64,000 bases of DNA from contig OZ038381.1 in the NCBI GenBank assembly GCA_964036045.1, positions 127,169,708-127,233,707 of the forward strand. Reading direction: 5' to 3'. Positions 27,366 to 38,150 of this stretch are shown here, piece after piece; positions within the stretch are counted from its first letter, which is position 1, and each line of letters opens with the position of its first letter. A program made the translations under genes and the position numbers. The notes under the pieces were generated by a model. It saw only the letters and a list, made by a program, of their open reading frames with translations, was not told the origin of the DNA and searched no databases. The DNA is from Eutreptiella sp. 'Long Island Sound 2002' (taxonomy: Eukaryota; Euglenozoa; Euglenophyceae; Eutreptiales; Eutreptiaceae).

Positions 27366-27783
27366 GGGAAATCCAAACAAGGCGCAGGGGTGTATGTCAC
27401 CACGCCTAACGAAAAGTTGATGGTGAAGCCGTGCGGTTTCACCAATACAGCCGCCGCCACTGGCACCTACAACACCACCGCCGTGAAATATGATCCAAAG
27501 AAATATGTCTCCAGTCTTTTGCAGCAATGAGGTAAGAAGGTTTTCAAAAACATTCTTTTTAGGGGGTGTGGCATCTCTTGCAGGGCTGAAAAATAGCGGT
27601 TTTCAGGTTGCTACTTAGCAATTTGTTGCTGTACCTCGATAGGGGTTCAACCGTGGGGAAGCCGTAATGAAAGTGCGCGGTTGAACTCGGTTGAACCACG
27701 GTTTCACTTGGGTAATTCAAGGGTACCTGATCCAAATGAGCACGTAGGGAACCTGCGGTGTCGGTCTGTTAATCTTGTTCCAG

Positions 27784-28014
27784 TTTGCGAAGGACAAAGC
27801 ACAACATACAAACAGGGTCTTGCCGCTGTTGGTTGACGAAAATATACACTACAGGATACCAGAACTGTTGTATGAGGCAAAGAACCAACGATGGAACATG
27901 CGTGCCTACCTGCGGTACGTACCTGTAGTTTACCGTGCTTGGCATGCCTAGAAGTTTGTTGTTACACACACTTTTCGGGTTTTTTGGCCTATTTTAACGT
28001 AACTACGGAAAGGC
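27784..28014 (+). pseudogene. Unrecognised coding segment c, broken by a TAG
   Basis: After an acceptor-like TTGTTCCAG it reads FAKDKAQHTNRVLPLLVDEN, then IHYRIPELLYEAKNQRWNMR and AYLRYVPVVYRAWHA, a TAG at 27950-27952, then KFVVTHTFRVFWPILT. The sense is maintained across the TAG, so it is probably a nonsense mutation in a formerly continuous exon. A GTACGT at 27915 could alternatively be a donor. Protein family not recognised. Confidence 0.45.
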
Positions 28015-28380
28015 GTGCTACGCCCTGGTTCAACCATACTATTATATTCAAAACTGATAGTTATGGAAAAAACTATGGCTGCGCTGATGCTTGCCACACC
28101 AAAGATACTACGCCCAAACCTTCGCAAGGAACAGCCTGCAGCTGCAATCAGTGGTCGTGATACGGCGCATGCCAACAGGGCAGCAGTGGCAAATGCAGTG
28201 TTGTGTTTGTTGTCGGAATGGTGCCCGTTGTTGTTGTACCTAGGTCACCTGGTACGGGAGTGCAACTGGGTGGGAGGAAATAGCGGTACAGGGTCGCGGG
28301 CCCAGGAGGTGTTGCAGTTGAGTTTCTGTCTGTTGCAGAGGTTGCGACGCCGACCGCATGACACCGTTTTGAAGTACTAA
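28015..28380 (+). CDS. Unrecognised coding segment d
   Basis: Coding-like from about 28060 (MAALMLATPKILRPNLRKEQ), then SLL-type hydrophobic stretches (LCLLSEWCPLLLYLGHLVRE) and LQLSFCLLQRLRRRPHD. TAA at 28378-28380. Segment e opens ten bases later. It may be the same protein as c and e, with small introns or breaks between them. Confidence 0.45.
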   Translation: MLRPGSTILLYSKLIVMEKTMAALMLATPKILRPNLRKEQPAAAISGRDTAHANRAAVANAVLCLLSEWCPLLLYLGHLVRECNWVGGNSGTGSRAQEVLQLSFCLLQRLRRRPHDTVLKY

Positions 28381-28389
28381 CGCACCATC

Positions 28390-29013
28390 ATGTGCACATT
28401 GCTGTACAGTAGCAAGGAACACGAGGAGCTGGCCGGTCAGGCACACATAGAGGAGTTTGGTGAGGGGATAGTGAGCAAGCTGGTGCGCGACAAGGCAAAA
28501 AACACCGGTTCTATTACTGTTGAGGAGGTGGAAAACCAATATATGTTACTACAATTTGCTCCAGGTGGCAAACGCGTGGGTGCGCAAAACCTTCCTAAGA
28601 ACCTGGTACACAAGATGCGACAACGACTAACAAGATTTTTGGTAGCAGACCGGATTTGCATGCCCTACATGGAATTGGAGGCCAACCGCGTCAGCACGGT
28701 TGCAGCTTCGTGGCCGCGGAGGTTACGGAGATTTCCACCAAAACCAACACAACCCCTTGGTTACGACCGCGACTGGCTACTTGGTCATGGCGTGCTAGAT
28801 GCCCTCATTGACCAAGAGACAAACCCCACAAACCAACTTAGACGAAAACTGGATGCTCTAGTGGGGAGGAGACGAAAAAAATTTGAAGTACCGGTCGCCG
28901 TGGCCAAAGTGGAAAACATTGACCGGAGCACCTCTTTGGCGGACTGGGGACAAGGGAGCACCTCCGTCACCACAGAGCCTGTCCGTGCGGAAACAACTGC
29001 AAAGGAAGGCTGA
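28390..29013 (+). CDS. Unrecognised coding segment e (207 aa)
   Basis: MCTLLYSSKEHEELAGQAHI continues through VSKLVRDKAKNTGSITVEEV and LVHKMRQRLTRFLVADRI. The C-terminal third is basic (KLDALVGRRRKKFEV). It reads as a soluble helical protein; no signal peptide or membrane segment is seen. Its last ~130 bases overlap another frame (28883-29512), suggesting an intron donor or frame break near 28980. Confidence 0.45.
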   Translation: MCTLLYSSKEHEELAGQAHIEEFGEGIVSKLVRDKAKNTGSITVEEVENQYMLLQFAPGGKRVGAQNLPKNLVHKMRQRLTRFLVADRICMPYMELEANRVSTVAASWPRRLRRFPPKPTQPLGYDRDWLLGHGVLDALIDQETNPTNQLRRKLDALVGRRRKKFEVPVAVAKVENIDRSTSLADWGQGSTSVTTEPVRAETTAKEG

Positions 29014-29484
29014 GGCACCGGCATCGGCGCCGACGACACAGACACAGTTGAGTACTGGCGACGTGATCAACGTCCCGAAGCAGGACAAACAAGGGACCAA
29101 GTGCACTTTGGCAACATGCCGGATTGACGATATCGAGGAGACACCAACAGCCCGTTTCCGGGACTTGCAGTACCTGTTGTGGGTTTTCAACGCTGACCTC
29201 TTCGTGGAATACGACTCTGCACGATTCGTTCCTAAGTGGCTGTTCGGTGTGATGATGTTGGGTAAGGATCTCATTTTCTATGGCGACACGGATGTGGTGC
29301 ACCGTATTGGCCGAGACATGCAGAGGCTCTGGCGTATCGAGGGGCAAGGGAACCAACTACAGTGCATTTCTATCATGCCCAGTTGCCGGTATACCGTTGG
29401 ATGTCGGGGTTCGTCACAACCAACATGTATCAGTGTGACGAGCAGACTATTTGGATTGGAACAAAAAGCCGATCAAATAAGCAG
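29014..29484 (+). CDS. Unrecognised coding segment f, up to a 96-bp intron
   Basis: The frame at 28883-29512 contains coding-like GDVINVPKQDKQGTKCTLAT ... RFRDLQYLLWVFNADLF ... PKWLFGVMMLGKDLIFYGDT. Near 29360 the better frame becomes HFYHAQLPVYRWMSGFVTTN ... IWIGTKSRSNKQ, ending at CAG/GTATTT (29484/29485). A frame change around 29355 is therefore implied, by a small indel or an unseen intron. It is followed by the intron that holds a GC palindrome. Confidence 0.42.
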
Positions 29485-29580
29485 GTATTTCTGCGGCTTT
29501 CGCTGTTTTTGACGCCGTTGAGTGCGAAGGCCTCGCGCACTCCTATCTCAGTTATTCGTCTTTATTCATCGCATTTGCAG
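29485..29580 (+). other. Candidate 96-bp intron containing a GC palindrome
   Basis: Donor GTATTT after CAG, acceptor CATTTGCAG at 29580; joining gives SNKQ/LPNYLTYSAGHFEEM. The palindrome copy at 29520-29542 lies in its middle. Confidence 0.5.
29520..29542. repeat. GC palindrome, copy 3 (imperfect)
   Basis: GAGTGCGAAGG followed by CCTCGCGCACTC: one substitution and a one-base deletion in the left arm relative to copy 1. Confidence 0.75.
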
Positions 29581-30505
29581 TTGCCAAACTATCTGACGTA
29601 TTCCGCTGGACATTTCGAAGAGATGCAGAACAAGAACCTCGGTGGCTTCATGCCTTTGATTCATGTGCTATTTGGGTGATTGTGGAAATACTGATGCAGT
29701 GGTTGTTGTGGATGAGACGCCGGGCATGGCCGCAAAGATCGCGATGTCAAACGGGAGGACTAAAGTGGCGTTTCTGGCTGGGTCAGCGATCAAGCAGGAG
29801 GACTCTAGCAATGCCGTTGGAGGTGCTCTGCAGCATGCCATCATCATGCGGTACATGTTGGAAGACGATCAAATGGAGCAGGGAGTGACAGGTGCACCTT
29901 GGGATACTCAAGAAGAGGGGCTTTTGCGTGGCATTCCACTCTGGGTTTTGGATAGCAACCGAGGTCACGAAGGGCACCAGAAGGTGCATGGTGCAGGAGC
30001 CGCCCAAGAACAGATCGTGTCCGAGGCCCCCGTTGACAAAAGTGAGGCAAATGCGCGTAAGCCTACACCTACCCTACCCAAACTGAGAAAGACTGCCCAA
30101 GTTATACCAACCGGGGGTACTGCAGCGAGAAAGGGAACCCGGTCGAGTAGCAAGAAGCAGGGAAAAGAACAAGGAAAGGAATCGGACAAGACGGAAGAAT
30201 CATACGATGACCATGGCGACGAGGAGGAAGAAGATTATCCCGAGCAAGTACTGGAGACACGGCCGAAGCAGAAGCGGGCGCCCCACTCTCACTTTGATGC
30301 AAATCCCGATGATTCAGGTAAGGACCAGCCGAAGAAGAAAGCGAAGACAGCTGCTAGTGCAAGTGCAGAGTTCAACCCGCCATCGCGATCTGGTTCTCAG
30401 CCATCCCCTGGTACCGTCGCCTCCTGGAGTGGGGGAAGTTCAGTGGCAAGAAGCCTCAATTCCAGGTTGGCTAAGGTGACCGAAGAAGAAGTAAGTCACA
30501 ATTAA
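29581..30505 (+). CDS. Unrecognised acidic/basic tail protein, segment g
   Basis: After the 96-bp intron the frame reads LPNYLTYSAGHFEEM and stops at 29679-29681. An overlapping frame from 29663 then runs 280 codons to TAA at 30505. It contains TDAVVVVDETPGMAAKIAMS and RTKVAFLAGSAIKQED, then a disordered low-complexity half with KKQGKEQGKESDKTEE, DDHGDEEEEDYPEQ and a nuclear-localisation-like KDQPKKKAKT. The Ser/Gly-rich end suggests a nuclear, chromatin- or nucleic-acid-associated protein. Family unknown. Confidence 0.48.
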
Positions 30506-30670
30506 CTCAGGTGTTTTTCCTCTCTTTGCGCACCTGCCTTAGACGCGAATGCATTTATATGCCCTTAACGGCTTGTACATTTTTGCTGAGGTTTTATTTC
30601 GATGTTTTCATGTTGTGCATTTCGTGTCGTGTTTTTGTTGCCTTCTGTACATAATTGTTTCCACGACCTT

Positions 30671-30694
30671 GAGTGCGCGAAGCCTCGCGCAATG
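30671..30694. repeat. GC palindrome, copy 4 (imperfect)
   Basis: GAGTGCGCGAAGCCTCGCGC followed by AATG; one central and terminal mismatches relative to copy 1. It lies just downstream of the last coding segment. Confidence 0.7.
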
Positions 30695-32904
30695 AGGGAC
30701 AGAAAAAGCAATTTATTTTCGAACGACAAAATTTGGTACAACTGGTGTTCTGAACAATTACATTTTTGAAATTGAGCTTTTGAAAAGGCACGTGCTTCTA
30801 GGACATTGAAATACAAAAACAACAACATTGATAATACGCACCCTTCAAATCAATCAATATAATGATTTATGTTGGTAAACAAAATCTTAAAAAAAAGCAG
30901 CAAATTGCGTGAAAAAGCTTTTTTTTGGTGGGGTCTCTATCATGCGTGCTGTAAATGTCCAAAAAAAATCGTTTTTTCGGTTGCCATTTTTTGTGTCCGT
31001 CCCTTCCAAAAGGGGGTGCAGTGTGCGCGGGCTACGCGATTGTTGAGCCGCGACAAGGTACTGGGAGCGGAAGGAAGACCTACCCATCCTCGGCCGACGA
31101 CCCTCCGGTGCCCCTAAGTGGCGCTCGTTCCAACCCACCACTAATCACCGGGTCGCTAGGGCCCTTCACAGGCATCCTTGACCATCCTATGGTGATTGAA
31201 CATGACAACGAAACCAAGTGATGATTGGTCCAAACCTTGAAGACCAATACGACGAAAGCTACAACAATGGGGTGTTGTCCCATTGCGGCCATCGCCACTA
31301 CCTAATCACCGTTGCCAAATCTTCTATATTCCGTCTTCTTATGTCAAGAACGAGTAATCGCCCCATGGTGGTGGAAGAAGCTCCGGCTCCCAGGATCTAA
31401 GCCCGGGGTAGTCCTTCGCTCAGTGCGGAATGCCAAAAAGAGCAGGTTGACTATATGTTGCCACTCTCCATAAGTGGCACCAAGGGTTGCCCATCCCTAG
31501 TGGACAACTGTCTGTTTTTGTCCACGGTGAATCATATGGGTTGGGCGGCAAAAACCGTAATGCTCCCAATGAATTTGGTGCCTCCCTCAACAACTATACC
31601 TACCCTGAATCATGAAACACTCTACTAAATGGTGGTAGAAAAACTTAGAACGCCACCCTCAAACCTAGATAGTGCTTATTTTGTATCCCTCCTGCCGCCT
31701 CCCATACGTAAAGCTTACATCTAGCGCAGCAAGATGGCATTCTGAATCGGGTGTGCCCATCCTCGGGGGGCGTGGTTATTGAAGTACATTTTTGAAAAGG
31801 GGGGGGTGCCTAAACGAACTCTAGCGCGACCAGCGCGCCCCATTTTGTCCAACAAATGGTTCACATTATGCCACTGGTGCTTCCGTAATGGGTAGGGCAG
31901 CTGGTGGGGGTAGTGGCACTCCTACACCTCCTGGTAGCGGGAATTTTTATCGTTACATTCTTAGACGCTCACGGAGGAGTAGAGACTTATGGCACGCGTG
32001 CAAATGTCCTACATGTATGGTGCACTACGAAGCGGTAAACTTATGGCCGGAGTGCTGGACTTGGAGTCCCAAAATCAAAATAGCACGAATCCAAATGGGA
32101 CCTCGCAGAATTTGTGCCGGCGCTGGCTAATCTGAGCCAGTCCTACGGGTACCGCATGTGCCACACCTCGGCGACTCAAAGTAAACAGGAGCAGCTGGTC
32201 CGACACCACCGTCAAGATGCATAAAATGGGGTGTCTAGTGTGACGCATCCTGTCCAGATGCCCATTCACAATACGGCAAAATGTTTTTGCGCCCAGAAAT
32301 ACTCGCGCATCAGCGTGCCACCATCGCCTCATGGCTTGATGAGTGGGACATGTGGTGAACTACGCAAGCGAGCGCCGTTGTGGATCCTTCGCCGGCGATG
32401 CCTACCATCTCAGACAATTCTACGGTTAAATCGACGGAGTCTGCCCTATCGGCTCCTACGGGCACACCCTCGGGCGCTTCCAGCGCGGGGTGTGCCTTTC
32501 CTCTGTCCCACCATCCCACTCCCAAGTGCATCTACCATCCAGGGGCGTGCGTTGAATCTGGGTGGCATCAAAGGAGGCGGAAAAGAACACACCGCACGAC
32601 CAACCTGAGAGGCTTGATAAAATCCATGCATGCCGTTGTGGTGCTAGGTGAGATGGCAGCTAGCGAGAAGTACCTCGCCAACCCCCACCAACCGACTCGT
32701 CGGGCATTCTATGCCTTTATGAGCAGTACATTAGAACCGAGCAGAGTAGCGTGGGAAATAGGGAAATAGCGTGCATTATGGTTGAGCACCATGATGAAAT
32801 TCAGTATACCAACCCCTTGCATCATATTCGGCATACATGGGCACACAACACAATGCAACGCAAAAATGGTACTACGGTTGATGTAGTTTCCCAAACCCGA
32901 AGTC
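30695..32904. other. Spacer with degraded fragments, no confident gene
   Basis: AT-rich to 31000, then mixed sequence. A + strand frame at 31888-32130 (start MGRAAGGGSGTPTPPGSG) contains CKCPTC, and further fragments up to 32980 look like one decayed coding region broken by several stops. I cannot assign it. Confidence 0.35.
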
Positions 32905-33055
32905 CGTATACCAAACTCAAAGAGCCACACCGAAGTGTGGGAAGGCATCACCCTAACTCAAAAAGCCACACCGAAGCGTGAAAGTCCCTATCGCCAACTC
33001 AAGCGGCCACACCAAAGCGTAGAAGTCCATAATCCCAACTCAAAAGGCCCCCAAT
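32905..33055 (+). repeat. Short tandem repeat, ~44-bp unit, about 3-4 copies
   Basis: The units share AACTCAAA(A/G)(A/G)GCCACAC and CGAAG(T/C)GTG phrases. Each unit varies by several bases. Confidence 0.65.
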
Positions 33056-34289
33056 GTGGAGGAGAGAACTGTCAACAGCACCGGAAAATTAACGAATAGG
33101 CCCGGTTTCCTCAATAGCACCCGAAGGTTAAAATCCCACAATTGCGCCGATTGGCTACTCCCCCCGTGCCTTCTCGGGGTCCACGTGGTAGAGAGCAATC
33201 AACCCAGAAAAAGAGTGGATGTGGTGGGAATGCGCAAAAAAGTAGCATTGGGTGTGAAAAGATGTGAAAATCCAACCCCGGGGGGGGGGGGCAAAATCAA
33301 ACTTACTACATCACCCGTGCCGTCAAGGGGTCCCTGCACACACCACATTCCCCCACATGAGCCCAGGGAATCGCCCATGACACTTTTTGGACCACTTCTA
33401 AAATTTGCAGCATGCAGGCGAAAAAAACTACTCCGCGCGGAGAAAAAAAACTGTGAGTATTTTTTTAGCACAGAATATTCCTTCTAGCGTAGATTTTTTT
33501 TGGTGCGGATTAGTTTTTTTCAGCTGAACAACAATTAACAACCTTCAACAAAAAACAATCCGCAATTAAAAAAAATACAGGACCCTTTGAAACTATACCT
33601 GTGTGACCAGGCGTCCAGCAGAGGAACGCCACAGATGGCTTTGTGTCTTGTGACACAGAATCACTTTGATGCCTGTGTGCATTTCCGCCTTTCTGATACC
33701 AATTTCTGATACCACCACAAGCAGTGCCTCTGGAGTGTGCTTGCGCTTCATTGGTGGAACGGAATAGGAGCAAATTACACTAGCCATGCAATGCTGTCAT
33801 ACTGAACAAAATATAGACAGGAGTGCCAACACTGTTAACGTATGCAGGGGGTTGATGTACAACAAAGCCTTGCTGCTTCTGTAACAGATGGTCCACAACA
33901 ACCCAACACTGTGAAATCATGAGCTGGATGCAGTGCTGCAACTGAGAGGGCCGCCCCTGGACTATTTGTGTGCACCACATCACACACACTTAGTGGAGTA
34001 AGGGGATTGGCCGCTGGTGCATGAAAGTCCGGCAGCCTGCAAATAGTTTCGATTGGAGTAAGCCTCCCGGCAAGCAACACAAATAGCCAGAGTGAAATGC
34101 ATTGGGCCTGCGATCCAACAGTGGTAGAACAATACCTTGTAGTATGCAGCTGCTGCCACGGGGGGCTGACCTGAAATTGTCCGTTGCGTCCACCCTGATG
34201 CAAACCTGTCCATATTTGGACAGGCATGGGCTACAGGCTGAACCAGAGAAACATCAAGCGTGGCCGAATGGTGAAAGATGTAAATCCCG
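33056..34289. other. Spacer, nothing recognised
   Basis: Contains a G run at 33282-33291 and A/T-rich stretches around 33420-33580. A - strand frame at 33980-34522 and shorter ones show no domain. A clear gene is not visible. Confidence 0.35.
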
Positions 34290-34299
34290 TACGCAAAAA

Positions 34300-34470
34300 T
34301 CGTGTAGTCGTGTAATTTTTTTTTCAGTAAATGCGTGACTTTTTTTTGCGTTAAGTTGTGAAAACTATAAAAAAAAATTGAATTATTTTTTTTTCGGTAA
34401 GGGCGTGTAATTTTTTCTTGCGGTAAGTCGTGTAAATTATAAAAAAAATTGAAAAATTGAAAAAAAAATG
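34300..34470. repeat. T-run / GTAA(G)-CGTGTAA repeat cluster
   Basis: Alternating poly-T runs and short phrases such as CAGTAAATGCGTGAC, CGGTAAGGGCGTGTAA and GCGGTAAGTCGTGTAA. The same family reappears at 40062-40335. Confidence 0.65.
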
Positions 34471-34835
34471 CAACGTTTGCCATCCATGCGCAATATGAAA
34501 AGCTGCCGGTTCCGTATGGCACCCCATAGCGACCTTAACGATGGGACGCCGGGTCCACAAAGCACATAGTACTCTGCGTGGCCACCAATTAGTTGCGACT
34601 CGGCCAATATAACATAGTTTCACATGGAGACATTGGCACTAGACACAACATCAGGCCCAAGAAAAGAGTCCTGACAGGGCCATGGCAGGATTGTGTATAA
34701 AGTCTGATGTCTGATGTCTGATGTGGCATGTTGTTTTTGCAGTGTATACAACAAGACGTGTGATATGTCTGATATAGATCTGATGCTTGGAGGAAAAGGG
34801 GGGGGTGTCAAAATGGGTGTGCAAAAAGTTGATGC

Positions 34836-35850
34836 CCCCCACCCCATAGGTCCCCATAGGCCCCGATAGGTCTCCATAGGTCCCCATAGGTGCCAATGGG
34901 TCCCCAAAGGTCCGCATAAGTCCCCATAGGCCCCCGGAGGTCCCCATAGGTGCCAATGGGTCCCCAAAGGTCCCCATAGATGCCAATGAGTCTCCATAGG
35001 CCCCCATAGGTCCCCACAGGCCCCCATAGGCTTCCATAGGTTCCCACAGGTGCCCATAGGTGCCAACAGGTCCCCATAAGCCCCCATAGGCCCCCATAGG
35101 TCCCCATAGGCCCCAATAGGTCCCCATAGGCCCCCATAGGCCCCGATAGGTCCCCCCAGGTCCCCATAGGCCCCCATAGGTGCCAATGGGTCCCCAAAGG
35201 CCCTCATAGGCCCCCACAGGTCCCCATAGGTCCCCATAGGTCCCCATAGGCCCCCAGAGGTCCCCATAGGTGCCAATGGGTCCACAAAGGTCCCCATAGG
35301 CCCCCATAGGTCCCCATACGGGCCGATAGGTCCCCAGAAATCCCCATAGGCCCCCAGAGGTCCCCATAGGTGCCAATGGGTCCCCAAAGGTCCCCATAGA
35401 TGCCAATGAGTCCCCATAGGCCCCCATAGGCCCCCATAGCTCCCCATAGGCCCCCATAGGTCTCCACAAGCCCCCATAGGTTCCCACACATGCCCATAGG
35501 TGCCCATAGGTGCCAACAGGTCCCCATAGGCCCCCATAGGCCCCCATAGGCCCCCATAGGCCCCCATAGGTTCCAATGGGTACCCAGAGGTCCCCATAGA
35601 TGCCAATGGGTCCCCAAAGGTCCCCAGAGGCCCCCATAGGTGCCCATAGGTCCCCATAGGCCCCGATAGGTCCCCATAGGCCCCCATAGGCCCCGATAGG
35701 TCCCCAGAGGTCCCCTTAGGCCCCTAGAGGTCGCCACAGGTCCCCATAGGCCCCCATAGGTCCCCACAGGTCCCCATAGGTCCCCATAGGTCCCCATAGG
35801 TCCCCATAGGCCCCCATAGGTCTCCACAGGCCCCCATAGGTCCATAGGGC
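34836..35850. repeat. Minisatellite, 10-bp unit, about 1 kb
   Basis: About 100 near-perfect copies of TCCCCATAGG or CCCCCATAGG, with variants such as GTGCCAATGG and TGCCCATAGG in a higher-order pattern. Long frames through it on the - strand (Gly/Tyr/Leu/Trp-rich) are a by-product of the repeat. Confidence 0.95.
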
Positions 35851-36184
35851 GCTTCAACGGCCCGCACAGCACGATCAGCATTAACAATGCTGAGCACATA
35901 CTCCACAAAACCGGCACCCATTGGGACGAGGGGCACATTGGAAAAAGTACCCCAGTGCTCCACCACCAGCTTCGCGATGTTCAAGCTTTGAAAACCACAA
36001 GACCAACCCTCCGTTTGGAATCCCAAGGCGGTGCTTGGTGGTTGGCGAAAGCTTCCTCATGGCCATCAAGTGCATGGATTGCAAGTCCCTGTCCCCAACT
36101 CAACGGGCCACGCAACAAAGTACGCATTTTCAGTAAAATTATATGGCCTTCGGCAAGGCACCTCGAAGAGGGGAGAGGAACCAT

Positions 36185-36659
36185 TTTTTAGCTGCCGATG
36201 CTATAACACTACATAAGCAGGTTGTGCCCCAGGCCCTTGGGGAGCCCCCCCGACACCCAAATAAGGTGAAAAACACATAAAGAGGGGCTAAAACATGCTT
36301 TACATAGGATATTTCATCATTGTGGATTGTCAGAGTATCAAAAAGATCAGTTTCGGAAATTTCCTTTTTTGAGCTGCCGAGGCTGGTAAACTACAAAAGC
36401 ATGTTGTGCCCTAGACCCCTTGGGAGCCCCTCCCCCCCCCCAACACCCAAATAGGGTGAAAAGCACATAAAGAGGGGCTAAAACATGCTTTACATGGCAT
36501 GTTTGATCACTTTGGATGCTAAGAATATAAAAAAAATCTGTTTTGGAAATTTCCATTTTTGAGTTGCCGAGGCTGGAAAACCGCATAAGCAGGTTGTGCC
36601 CTGGCCCCCTTGGGACCCCCCCCCAACACCCAAATAGGGTGAAAAACACATAAAGAGGG
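36185..36659. repeat. Tandem repeat, ~185-bp unit, left block
   Basis: Two full units and a partial third. Shared phrases are GCTGCCGA(G/T)GCTGG, CAACACCCAAATA(G/A)GGTG and CACATAAAGAGGGGCTAAAA, followed by a TTTCGGAAATTTCC-type end. The third unit is cut at 36659 by LINE-C and resumes at 39572. Confidence 0.88.
36644..36659. repeat. Target-site duplication of LINE-C, left copy
   Basis: AAACACATAAAGAGGG, repeated exactly at 39572-39587; it is part of the 185-bp repeat unit. Confidence 0.8.
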
Positions 36660-37002
36660 TATTGCGCTTTTACCGTCCATGAGCCTATGTACAGAGGTCC
36701 AGGGGCTAGGGGGAAAGGGCCGATCTCGGAGTTCTGCGCCTTTCCCCCGGGCTGATTGCCCCCCGCGTGTGGTGCACGGCGGAACAGAGGCACGAGTCGG
36801 TCAAGACTATGTCTCTTCCGAGCTCGCCCTCCCGTGCGCCAGGTTAGGCATGGGTACTCCCCCAGGGGACGCCGGCGCTACGGCGTCGGGCGCCCTAGGG
36901 GGGCGATGCGTCGGAGGGGGCTGCCGCACTGGCAGCCCCATGGAAAACAGTGTGGCCTAGCGCAGGGGCCCCGGTCGTCCTGGGCCCTACGCCCGGCGTG
37001 CC

Positions 37003-37450
37003 GCGCGTGCTGCACTGTGTGCTGCACTGTGTGCTGCGCTGTGCACTGCACTGTGTGCTGCGCTGTGTGCTGCACTGTGTGCTGCGCTGTGTGCTGCGCT
37101 TGCACTGTGTGCTGTGCCGTGTGCTGCATCCTGTGGTGCACTGTGTGCTACATCCGCTGTGCTGTGAGCTGCACTGTGTGCTGCACTGTGTGCTGTGCTG
37201 TGTGCTGCACTGTGTGCCACACCGTGTGCTGTGCTGTATGCTGCATCCTGTGGTGCACTGTGTGCTGCATCATGTGGTGCACTGTGTGCTGCACCCTGTG
37301 GTGCACCGTGTGCTGCATCTTGCAATGTACTGTGTGCCGTGCTCTGTGCTGGCAGTGCATGTGCACCGTCGTGGTGCTGTGCGCTGTGCGCTGCACACTG
37401 TGCTGGTGGTGCACCCTGGTGCTGTGCACTGTTCGCTGTTCCCTGTGCCC
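37003..37450. repeat. Minisatellite of TGTGCTGCACTG-type units
   Basis: About 450 bp of imperfect 12- to 15-bp units (CTGTGTGCTGCACTG, CTGTGGTGCACTG). It is open in several frames, giving Cys/Val/Leu/His repeats that are not proteins. It lies in the LINE-C 3' UTR. Confidence 0.9.
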
Positions 37451-38150
37451 CTGCACCCGGCCCTGCCTAACCTGCCTGTCCTGTCTGCCCTGTGGGGAGG
37501 GGGGGGGGGGGGGTTCGGGACCGCAATGGGGGCGGGGTCGCCTGCCCCCCTGTGCCAGCAAGGCAGCCAAAATGCTGCAGAAAACATCCTGCAGCCCGAG
37601 TGAGGCTGTCCCTTGTGGGGAAGGGGGGGGGGGTCACCTGTCGCTACCGGGCGGGGCGGGCTCGCTCTGCGCGCACGTCGGGACGCGGGCACCACGTCGC
37701 GGTCGGGCGAGGCCGCCTGCCGGGCCAGCGGCCGCGGTTCCAGCCTCCGGGCGCGCTGCGAGGGCCTCTCTGGTGCTGGCAGCGCTGCGGACGCCGGTCT
37801 GGCCCGCCCCAGCCATGCCGAGAGCGCGCTTGCCCCCGCCTTGCGGCCCGCCGGTGCCAGCACCTGCCGGCCTGGTGCCCGCCGCTGCGGGGGGGGCGCC
37901 TGTCCCGGCGCCGTGTGTCCCTCGTGCCCCGCACGGCAGCACCGGCTGATTCCCCAGCCCAGCTGCAGGCAGCGGCGGCACGAGGGCAAGCCATGTTGCG
38001 CGCACCGGGCCCCCACCGACCCTCTGCCCTTGCCTTGCCGCCGCTGGCGCTGCTCTTCCACCCGGGCGACCCCCGGGACATGCTCCCGCCGCGGCCGGCG
38101 AGCGTAGGGGAGCAGTGCCGTCCCCCCTCCCGGGGGGCGGGGGAAATAGG

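Larger units (their letters stand above)
25641..27753 (+). mobile_element. 2.1-kb terminal-inverted-repeat element inside an inferred intron
   Basis: The outer ~31 bp are inverted: GGTAACCCTACGTGCTCATT plus TGGATCAGGTAC at 25641-25672, and the reverse complement with one indel at 27723-27753. Inside are many copies of GGTTGAAC or its complement, clustered at 25685-25760, 26155-26200, 26370-26430 and 27640-27710. It carries two coding segments of its own. No clear target duplication is seen. The left tip supplies the GT of a candidate 5' splice site. Confidence 0.68.

Noticed and set aside
34620-35938. Long - strand frames coding Gly/Leu/Trp/Pro repeats
   Set aside because: They are translations of the 10-bp minisatellite in all frames; no start context or domain.
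36756-37949. 397-codon + strand frame rich in Cys, Val, Leu and Ala
   Set aside because: It runs through the CTGTGTGCTGCA minisatellite and GC-rich LINE-C 3' UTR; the opposite strand and other frames are equally open.
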